This document shows, in pieces, positions 56,783 through 64,000 of a DNA stretch of 64,000 nucleotides; position 1 is the first letter of the stretch, and each line of letters begins with the position of its first letter. The notes beneath the pieces were generated by a model. The model did no database searches, was not told the origin of the DNA, and saw only the letters and a list, made by a program, of their open reading frames with translations. Source of the DNA: Basidiobolus meristosporus CBS 931.73 (taxonomy: Eukaryota > Basidiobolomycota > Basidiobolomycetes > Basidiobolales > Basidiobolaceae). The DNA is taken from contig MCFE01000328.1 of assembly GCA_002104905.1 (NCBI GenBank), positions 30,238 through 94,237 of the forward strand. Reading direction: 5' to 3'. The translations under genes were made by a program, and so were the position numbers.

Positions 56783-57935
56783 AGACTTGTTCTGTTGGAT
56801 AGTGCCACATAGTGCCAGCCTGTTTATAGTGCCAGATTGATCTGGCACTATAGTTTCTACCATTATGCCAGTGGTAGGATATAGTTACTGGTAGCTTTAC
56901 TCACTCTTATTTATGTTGCTCAGAGCAGTGCTTTCCTTGCTTCACATGCTCTTCATAATGCTCCAGACACATTTCTCTTAGTGGATGTCTTCTTGTATGA
57001 ATGTACTGTGCATTGATAAGAATCTTAACTATTTTACCTATTCTGCTGTTTTCTCCTATATATGACTTTCCTCTGTATTTACCTGCCAATATGCTGAATC
57101 TCTTTAGATATCCTATTGTATGCTCTACTGTCACTCTGAAATGATTTAATATCTCATTATAGAGCTTCTACTTCCTGCTAAGCACACCATTCCTTGGCTT
57201 CCTATAAGCTATATTACATCCTAATCTCTGACAATCCTCTCCTATAGTATCTAAGTCTGCCATGTGTTTCTCCCCTCTACTGAACTCTGGATGATTCTCT
57301 ACCCAGAGTGCTTTGTCATGCATATATCCAGCAAATGGCCCACTAAACCAGATGATGATACTTTCAATGTCAGACAGTGCTTGAAACTTCACATAGTGTG
57401 CCTTGTACTTGCCAGAATAAAAGTGCCTCTGCCCTCTAGAAGGTCTGCTAATCCTGACTGGGAAGGTATCCAAAATACTCCTTATATGGAACCTGTTACT
57501 GAGCACTCTGGGATATGGAAGTCTATTGGAGCTTCTGAACCTAGTACTCCAAGCCTGCTCTAACTGATTCATACCCTCTGCAAGGTGATTCTCCATTGCT
57601 GACAGCTGGGAATGAAAGCTTCTAGGACTTTTGTTGCCATGGATGGTGGGATGAAACCTTGTGGGGAAATAGTTCTTTTAAAAGCAGAGTAGCTTAACAA
57701 GGGATCTTCTTGAGTAGATTGGGGTAGATGGTCCACAGTACTTAGTATAGATCTCTTTTAGTGTGTCAAAAGGAAATTCAATGGAAGTGATGGGAGTGAT
57801 GAGAAAAGACCATTCAGATGAGTAAGTCATATTAAAATTGGTAGATCATTGGGCTGAGGTGAATCAAATCAATTTGGCATGATCAGCTTTATATATCTGA
57901 TTTTCCATGCATTATGATTAACTCTCCATCAATTG
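56783..57935 (-). mobile_element. Harbinger element copy 1, left part
   Basis: It begins AGACTTGTTCTGTTGGATAGTGCC after ATT, followed by four or more TGGCACTAT-type motifs and a minus-strand transposase. Homology to copy 2 ends at about 57935 (TTGCCATGT). The right terminus is missing. Confidence 0.8.
56907..57830 (-). pseudogene. Harbinger (DDE_Tnp_4) transposase, copy 1
   Basis: The start is MTYSSEW at 57830, as in copy 2. One frame runs throughout, with two nonsense codons (TAA near 57680, TAG at 57168 after NGVLSRK). Blocks are ILDTFPVRISRPSRGQRHFYSGKYKAHYVKFQ, LSDIESIIIWFSGPFAGYMHDKALWVEN, HMADLDTIGEDCQRLG and VTVEHTIGYLKRFSILAGKYRGKS. The three acidic catalytic positions (ILD, MAD, VEH) are all present. 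It is about 307 codons, short for the family. Confidence 0.85.
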
Positions 57936-58450
57936 CCATGTTGTTGTATTCAGGAGAAAAGTGTAATCAACTTTGAATGAGCTAACTGAACCTAAGTGAC
58001 AAATAGGTGCAGAATCTTAGCATTGTCAAGAGTGACAGAAATATTAGCAGAGAGGTTCTGGTCTAACATTGGTCATATAGATAGCTGAGTTGGGCTATAA
58101 AGGCAACAGAGTAGGCTTGCTATGCAGGCTAGGCTTGATGTTCTTGAGAGCGCTAGATATGCTGAGCTTGGGTAGAAATTAGGATGGATTTGTTGAATTC
58201 TTAATTTTGTTGGGACACACACTAAACCCAAAGGTTCAGTAAGCTTTATTTATACTTTTCTGATTGAGTTGCATCAGTAAGTGCCAAGAGACTGGACTAG
58301 TTGAAATCTGTTGGGGTGTTGATAGATGCATAAGATAAATGAACAATTGCATCATTAATCAGCTGATATCTTGGCAACTGCTAAGTGGTTGGATAAATCT
58401 CAGATGGCTAATCATTTGGAAAGGCTTAGCAGCTCAGTTGAGGATGTAAT
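57936..58450. other. Unassigned sequence between two Harbinger copies
   Basis: It shows no coding potential or similarity elsewhere in the window. TGTTGGGACACACACTAAACCC near 58209 could be an LTR start, but no matching end was found. Confidence 0.3.
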
Positions 58451-58633
58451 AGACTTGTTCCGTTGGATAGTGCCACATAGTGCCAGCCTGTTTATGGTGC
58501 CAGATTGATCTGGCACTCTACAGCACTATCTGGCACTATATTTTCTACCATGATGCCAGTGGTATGATACAGTTACTGGTAATTTTACTCAATCTTACTT
58601 ATGTTGCTCATAATAGTGCTTTCCTTGCTTTAT

Positions 58634-59518
58634 TTACTCTTCATAATGCTTCAGACACATTTCTCTCAGTGGATGTCTTCTTGTATGAGCATACTGTGCA
58701 TTAATAAGTATCTTGACTATCTTACCTATTCTGCTGTTTTCTCCTATATATGACTTTCCTCTGTATTTACCTGCCAATATGCTGAATCTCTTCAGATATC
58801 CACATGTGTGCTCTACCCTTACTCTGAAGTGATTTAATATCTCATTATAGAGCTTTTGCTTCCTGCTAAGCATACCATTCCTTGGCTTGCTATAGGCTGT
58901 AATACATCCTAATCTCTGACAATCCTCTCCTATATAGGCTAAGTCTGCCATACATTTCTCCCCTCTACTGAATTCAGGATGATTCTCTACCTAGAGCACT
59001 TTGTCATGCCTATATCCAGCAAATGGCCCACTAAACCAGATGATGTTACCCTCAATGTCAGACAGTGCTTGAAACTTCACACAGTGTGCCTTGTACTTGC
59101 CAGAATAAAAGTGCCTCTGCCCTCTAGAAGGTCTGCTAATCCTGACTGGGAAGGTATCCAAAATACTCCTTATATGGAACCTGTTGCTGAACACTCTGGG
59201 ATACAGAAGTCTACTGGAGCTTCTGAACCAAGTATTCCAAGCTTGCTCTAAGTCATTCATACCCTCTGCAAGGTGGTTCTCCATTGCTGTCAGCTGGGAA
59301 TGAAAGCTTCCAGGACTTTTGTTGCCATGGATGGTGGGATGAAACCATGTAGGGCAATAGTTCTTGTAATAGCAGAGAAGCTTAACAAGGGATCTCCTTG
59401 AGTAGATTGGAGTTGATGGTCCACAGTACTTGGAATAGATCTCCTCTAGTGTGTCAAAAGGAAATCCAGTGGTAGTGATGGAAATGATGAGAAAAGACCA
59501 TTCAGATGAGTAAGTCAT
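58634..59518 (-). pseudogene. Harbinger (DDE_Tnp_4) transposase, copy 2, one nonsense codon
   Basis: It spans 295 codons in one frame from the ATG at 59518, interrupted only by TAG at 58988-58990, where copy 1 has a Trp codon (DKALWVE). The N-terminal part has SRRSLVKLLCYY and IHGNKSPGSFHSQL. The DDE core has ILDTFPVRIS, YSGKYKAHCVKFQALSDIEG, FSGPFAGYRHDK, CMADLAYIGEDCQRLG and VRVEHTCGYLKRFSILAGKYRGK. All three catalytic acidic positions are kept. It probably acts on AGACTTGTTCC-type ends, judging by their association here. Confidence 0.9.
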
Positions 59519-59876
59519 ATTAAAGTTGGTGGATGATTTTATGGAGGCGGTTTGAATTGACTTGGCGCAATCTGCGTTATTTATCTGATTCTTAATACAT
59601 TATGATTAAATGTCCACCAGTTGCCATGTATCCCATCATTATGTGGCAAAAATCATCCACAAATAATGCCCTGGTACTTTTATTGATGCTTTAATCATAG
59701 GTCTATAATCAAATAGGAAATCTGCGATTGATGTGATCTGATCCGTGTCAACACAATCAAGATGCATCATGCATAATATATGGAAAATTCAACAATCACA
59801 TTAGTTTTCATATATATTTCATATAAGACCAGGTTGATGCTAATATACTGCTGTATAAGTATCCAAATCCATTGCT

Positions 59877-60405
59877 ATGGTCCCCATACCAAGCCTCAAC
59901 TTGTCTTTAGTACAACCCAGACCAAACCCATCCCCCAGCTCACAAGCACGGTCCGGACCGGAAAAGTTGATGTTGGATCTGTTTGAGTTCTTGCCAAATG
60001 ATTTTAGTATGGCCCAAGTGTCTATGATGAGCCTTCATACAGATATTTGGGCACTACTGATTAATCTAGCAGAACTAGATACCTCAGAGAGTTGACATAG
60101 ATGGAAGAATTTGAGTAGAAAGCTGTGGCATGAGTTCTACATCAAGATGCCAGCTGATGTATGTAAGAAGATATATAACAAGACAAGTATTGAAATCAAG
60201 AATGCGCTGAGAGTGAGGGGATTTGACAAAGAAGCTGCGCAGGAACAATTTTGCGCACAATTTGCACAGTATGGGCTGGACGCGTCTGTTTGCGCCTCAA
60301 CTTTGGGAATCAAAGAGATTTTGAATGAGTTTTGGCCTCAAATGACTAATGTACTATGTGATATATTGGTAGAGCTAAGTGGCTTCCAAGAGCAATATCC
60401 ACCGG
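59877..60405 (+). pseudogene. Harbinger divergent second ORF, family unrecognised
   Basis: The plus frame from MVPIPSLNLSL runs to the LTR junction, with one TGA at 60093 after DTSES. The second part (open from 60111) is MSRKLWHEFYIKMPADVCKK and following, with KTSIEIKNALRVRG and KEILNEFWPQMTNVLCDILVEL, and reads into the LTR after EQYPP. The same region and the same TGA occur in copy 3, so it may be an intron-containing gene. Harbinger elements commonly carry a Myb/SANT partner gene, but I see no clear Myb signature. Its CpG content is higher than in surrounding elements. Confidence 0.5.
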
Positions 60406-61476
60406 TGTAGTGGGGTGACAGTGACACCCACTGACAGATGTGCTCATTCACTTATTTTCTACTTCCCTATATACCTACTACACTCATTTTAGTTTTATCC
60501 CATTTGTCTTACCCAATCAGTACTATCCCATAAGCCGGTTGACAATCACACCTGCTTACCTTATTGCATAAGTTACCCCTCACTTTATGTAAGATAACTA
60601 GTTACAAGTGCTTCTATATTAGGCAAGTACCCGCGCCAGTACCCGTGACACATGATTGACCCGTGTCGCCATCCCTACCATTTCCATACCATATATGGTA
60701 TCCCCATGTTACACAGGTTTCAGAATACTGATTCCTGATTGGTTGGATGTGCTGTGCCTCTTAGAACCTTCCAGCACCTACCTAGAACATTCTTAGGTCA
60801 TTCTGATGTCATTAAGATTTCTATTGAACTCCGGAACCTTCTGGAACACCATGATTAGTAATCACTTAGCCAGTGAGAAAAGTATATAAGGGAGGCTATC
60901 CCTCAACAATAAATCATCATCCCCTTTATCAATATACCGACTTGTTGATTAGTGTGATCACTGCTACCTGCTGCTACCTGGACTTCCAACCCCAGACCAC
61001 AGGACACTCCCAGGAAACCGCGCTGACAGCCAACTGACCTTGGAGGCACTACTGGTGAGGAATACTCAGAGTAGGTATCTTTTATTATATTTGATTCTTT
61101 CCCAAGTTTGTTCTTGTACAGTCAAAGATACTTTTCTGTCTTTGTAACTATTGACCACAGCTGCATTCTTATCAAGTCCCTGCTGGTGGAGTTTACAGTT
61201 GTTTTGACTTTGGAAGCTTTAGTACATTGTCATCTCAAAGGACGCTGAACCTAGCACATACTTTTGTTAAGACGCCAACTAAGTTGGGGATTGTAGCTCA
61301 ATAGTTTTCCCTTGACAAGCTTGTGGCTTTATTCCCCTTCACATTAGATTAGAGACAGAACCCAAGTATTCCTAGCAAGCTTTTGCCAGAGGTTATTGCA
61401 CCCAGTGAACACCCCACACACAAAACACTTGAGAAGTGTTGGACGTATCTCTCCCTTGGACCTATACACCACCACA
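60406..61476 (+). repeat. 5' LTR of gypsy C
   Basis: It is about 1,071 bp, TGTAGTGGGGTGACAGTGAC ... TATACACCACCACA. It is inserted in the Harbinger second ORF. Relatives lie at 4258-4580 and 51619-52413. AGTATATAAGGG near 60890 could be its TATA box. Confidence 0.8.
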
Positions 61477-61480
61477 TATT

Positions 61481-61498
61481 TGGCACCCAACGTGGGGG
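61481..61498 (+). other. Primer-binding site of gypsy C, tRNA-Lys-like
   Basis: TGGCACCCAACGTGGGGG starts four bases after the LTR. It begins TGG, pairing with the tRNA 3' CCA, and by recall is one base from the site complementary to tRNA-Lys(1,2). The tRNA identity needs a tRNA search. Confidence 0.6.
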
Positions 61499-61616
61499 GT
61501 TCATACAAGCTCCCTAGGACCCAACAAGATTTACCTGAAGATTTGAGCTGTTATCCACCTATTGAAAAGAGACTACCAATATTACCAAGATTACAACACC
61601 AACCTACCTGCCCAAC

Positions 61617-63509
61617 ATGAACTTTATGCCATTACCACTCTCACATGTAGCCCCACAGTTTGATGGAAAGAATGTGGAAAGCTTCATATTCAAATGGGAG
61701 AAGCTCTGCAAGATGTGCAGCCTATCTGAACAAGAAATGGCTGAAGACTTCCCCTACTACTGCACCAATGATATTACCACTAAGCTTCTCAGACAAGGAG
61801 ACATTCTCACTGACTGGGCCTTAATGAAGACCTACCTACAGACCGAGTATGGTAGACCCCAGATATACTATGGAATTGAAGACCTCAGGCACTTTGGAAG
61901 AACTGGACTTTCCAAGCTACCACTTGAAGAGTTCATTCAACAGTATGAAGATATGGCCAAGCCACTCCTAGAGTCCCAGGCTATAACTGAGTTTACCATG
62001 ACACTTTACCTTGCACAAGGGCTTCCCCAGGACTTGGCAAGGAAAGTTGACTTAAATGCAGCCAAGGATGACAAGTCTGGCATTCCTTGCTTTGCAGAGA
62101 TGAAACGTGTTCTCCTAGAGGCAAAGCAAACTTCTACCTTTATGAGACTCCTGACATCTAATCTGCCAGACCAGTCAACCAAGGAGCCAAGGAGTGCTGC
62201 TGCTGACAATCAGACCTACACTACCAACAGAATTGACCAACTTGCTGAACAGCTACAAAGGCTAGCCCTCAAGATTAATGGCTCAGCTGAGGTTGCTACT
62301 GAGGGACAAAGACCTTTGCCCAGGCACTGCATCTGGTGTGACTCTACTCAGCATGCCAGACAAGAATGCTCAGAGCTTAGCCAGCTACTCAGAGAAGGAG
62401 CAGTACAGTTTGATGCTGATGGAATGCTTGCTGACAAGGAAGGAAGAAGGATTCCCACTAATTTCCAAAGAGGAGGGATGAGAGCCCTTTTCCAGAAATC
62501 TGACTCAGCAACCAGAAAGATTACTGTTGATGTCCCTATTGGGACTCATAAAGTGAATCCAAGCAGCCCTGACAACAGACAATATGAAGTTGATGCCTTT
62601 GCTACCAAAAGACACCTCCCTGGAGAACCTGCCAAACCCATCCTTAGAAGACCACAATTTGAAGAACCTGAAGTTGTTATTGACAAGAGGCCTAGTATGC
62701 TGCCCACCCAAAATCCATTGCCTCACTTTCAGATGACCTCAAAGATAGCAAGCTACTCAAGCCCTCAACTGATTACTGAGAAGCTGCTGAAGCAGAACCT
62801 CACTTTGTCGGTTGGAGAAATCATGAGTGTATCCCCATCTGTTAGGAAGACCTTTGATGAGCAGCTTAGAACAAGACGACAAGCTGTTGAACATATGGAC
62901 ACTCATATAATTCAGACAAACCATGAAGACCACCAAAAGGATGACAACACTACTGAATATAAGACCTTCTACTCAGTTGCAACTGCTGTGGTGAAAGGGT
63001 ACATATATGATGACCCTGTTGACTGCCATATTGACAGTGGCTCAGAGATTTGTGTTATGCCGCTAGACTTCTGGAAGACACTTAAAAGCAAGGAGCTACT
63101 GCCTGTTGATAGAGATATTGGATGGAACATGACCGATGCAAACTCAGGATCTAGTCCACTCTATGGTGTAGTACACAAGTTTCCTATTGAGGTACAAGGA
63201 ATCAAGGTCTGGCTTCCCCTCTTCATCTGCCAGAAGGCAAACTTTGACCTTCTGCTAGGTAGACCATGGGAAACCAGTACTAAGGCTACAACTACCAACT
63301 ATTCCGATGGGTCAGTATGGTACACCATACAAGGATCCAATCCAGGACTACAGTCAACCTTCTGTGGTGTAACACCCAACAATAAGAGGACACATACTGC
63401 TTGCCAGAAGGCACATCTTGTTATGGAAGAAGATGAAGAGCCTGACAATATACACCCCAACATTTGGAGCTGCTCATTAGGTATACAGGAGCAAACAGCT
63501 ATGGTTTGA
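61617..63509 (+). CDS. Gypsy C gag-protease polyprotein
   Basis: The open frame is 630 residues. Residues 12-180 resemble a Retrotrans_gag capsid (FKWEKLCKMCSLSEQEMAEDFPYY...YGRPQIYYGIEDLRHF). A CCHC knuckle CIWCDSTQHARQEC occupies 238-251 and fits CX2CX4HX4C exactly. The retropepsin motif CHIDSGSEICVMP (D473) and the family's ANFDLLLGRPWE block follow. The ATG sits 119 bases after the primer site. The frame ends in TGA at 63507, but polymerase sequence resumes in the same frame. This is the longest open frame in the window. Confidence 0.9.
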   Translation: MNFMPLPLSHVAPQFDGKNVESFIFKWEKLCKMCSLSEQEMAEDFPYYCTNDITTKLLRQGDILTDWALMKTYLQTEYGRPQIYYGIEDLRHFGRTGLSKLPLEEFIQQYEDMAKPLLESQAITEFTMTLYLAQGLPQDLARKVDLNAAKDDKSGIPCFAEMKRVLLEAKQTSTFMRLLTSNLPDQSTKEPRSAAADNQTYTTNRIDQLAEQLQRLALKINGSAEVATEGQRPLPRHCIWCDSTQHARQECSELSQLLREGAVQFDADGMLADKEGRRIPTNFQRGGMRALFQKSDSATRKITVDVPIGTHKVNPSSPDNRQYEVDAFATKRHLPGEPAKPILRRPQFEEPEVVIDKRPSMLPTQNPLPHFQMTSKIASYSSPQLITEKLLKQNLTLSVGEIMSVSPSVRKTFDEQLRTRRQAVEHMDTHIIQTNHEDHQKDDNTTEYKTFYSVATAVVKGYIYDDPVDCHIDSGSEICVMPLDFWKTLKSKELLPVDRDIGWNMTDANSGSSPLYGVVHKFPIEVQGIKVWLPLFICQKANFDLLLGRPWETSTKATTTNYSDGSVWYTIQGSNPGLQSTFCGVTPNNKRTHTACQKAHLVMEEDEEPDNIHPNIWSCSLGIQEQTAMV

Positions 63510-64000
63510 ACAAAATACAAGACAGTAGAACAGAAGATTAGACCATCACTTACACCTTTGACTGATGGATCCTGACCTGCTGATTACATTAGACCACCAG
63601 AAGAAACACCAGATGATACACGACTTACACCTGAGAGACTTAAGCAACTTATCATTGGTGATGGAAACCTAACACCAGAGGAGATACTATTATTCAAGGA
63701 GACCTTGAAAAGGCATGATAAGGTCTTCTCATATAATGACAAGGAGATGGGACTCTTAAAGACATCGGTTGAAAAACCTATCAAGATTCATACAGTGCCC
63801 CACACACCCTGGTCATTTAAGCGTTACCCACTGCCCAGAGGACTCCAAGCTGATGTGCATGACCTACTTAAGAAGAAGATAGAAGCTGGTATCCTAGAAA
63901 CCTTGCCATGGACCCTATGCTAACAGATGGTTTGTGACCAAAAAGAAGAATGGAAAGCTCCGATTCATTCAAGACATGCAACCTGCAAATGCTGTCACTA
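63510..64000 (+). pseudogene. Gypsy C reverse transcriptase, N-terminus (runs off window)
   Basis: In the gag-protease frame, after TGA codons at 63507 and about 63573, the sequence reads LTPERLKQLIIGDGNLTPEEI. It continues KRHDKVFSYNDKEMGLL and PRGLQADVHDLLKKKIEAGILE. A one-base shift near 63905 moves the continuation (PYANRWFVTKKKNGKLRFIQDMQPANAVT) to another frame. These are RT N-terminal blocks of fungal gypsy elements. The catalytic YxDD lies outside the window. Confidence 0.8.

Larger units (their letters stand above)
58451..60405 (-). mobile_element. Harbinger element copy 2
   Basis: It starts AGACTTGTTCCGTTGGATAGTGCC after GTAAT, with five TGGCACT-type motifs in the first 100 bp. It carries a near-complete minus-strand transposase and a divergent plus-strand ORF. 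Its right end lies beyond the gypsy C LTR that interrupts it at 60406, outside the window. Confidence 0.8.

Noticed and set aside
57936-58450. Solo LTR starting TGTTGGGACACACAC
   Set aside because: No matching CA end, no target duplication and no second copy in the window.
61481-61498. Possible retroviral origin because the primer site resembles lentiviral tRNA-Lys sites
   Set aside because: The gag, CCHC and RT blocks are of fungal gypsy type, no envelope gene is visible, and tRNA-Lys priming is not specific to viruses.

Overview
The window looks like a transposon graveyard at the edge of a gene region in a filamentous fungus. A basidiomycete, probably an agaricomycete, is my best guess. 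The reasons are a fungal secreted-subtilase fragment at the left edge, TNP2-type CACTA transposases with an N-terminal zinc finger, DDE_Tnp_4 (PIF/Harbinger) transposases, and Ty1/copia and Ty3/gypsy retrotransposons with short (366-371 bp) LTRs. I recognise no tRNA, rRNA, CRISPR array or intact cellular gene. The species cannot be named from the sequence.

Layout. 1-2.5 kb: CpG-richer DNA with a partial subtilase. 2.5-13.7 kb: several broken copies of a CACTA-like element in which a TNP2 transposase (minus) and an unrecognised coiled-coil protein, here called ORF2 (plus), are transcribed divergently from about 220 bp. One copy carries a 732-bp foldback element. 13.7-24.9 kb: an old gypsy element (gypsy A) inserted in a TNP2 gene, itself hit by a minus-strand copia, then a plus-strand copia, then a large deletion, plus a solo copia LTR and a MITE. 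24.9-29.0 kb: the rest of that TNP2 gene and its divergent ORF2. 29.4-32.8 kb: a 5'-truncated copia. 33.8-38.5 kb: the youngest element, a full-length copia with near-identical LTRs and a CCATC target duplication, inserted in another TNP2 gene. 39.1-46.3 kb: the divergent ORF2 of that gene, interrupted by a full-length minus-strand gypsy (gypsy B, carrying a MITE) and by a solo LTR of a third family. 46.5-49.7 kb: a degraded Harbinger element. 50.4-56.8 kb: two minus-strand TNP2 copies and one plus-strand fragment, with an LTR insertion. 56.8-60.4 kb: two Harbinger elements. 60.4-64.0 kb: the 5' half of a different gypsy element (gypsy C), inserted in the second Harbinger copy and running off the window.

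How the parts relate. The CACTA-like copies are the oldest substrate; nearly everything else is inserted into them. The Harbinger copies share their terminal sequence (starting AGACTTGTTCC) and TGGCACTAT-type subterminal motifs with the MITEs and the foldback, so they are the likely source of the transposase that moved these. Gypsy A and gypsy B are one family, and solo or fragmentary LTRs of it occur at 38.6 and 50.1 kb. Gypsy C has LTR relatives at 4.3-4.6 and 51.6-52.4 kb. Almost every reading frame carries stops or frameshifts, and CpG looks strongly depleted in the transposon part, suggesting a silenced, methylated or mutated heterochromatic block.

Boundaries are by eye: LTR and TIR ends and target duplications were checked base by base, while limits of degraded coding regions are approximate.
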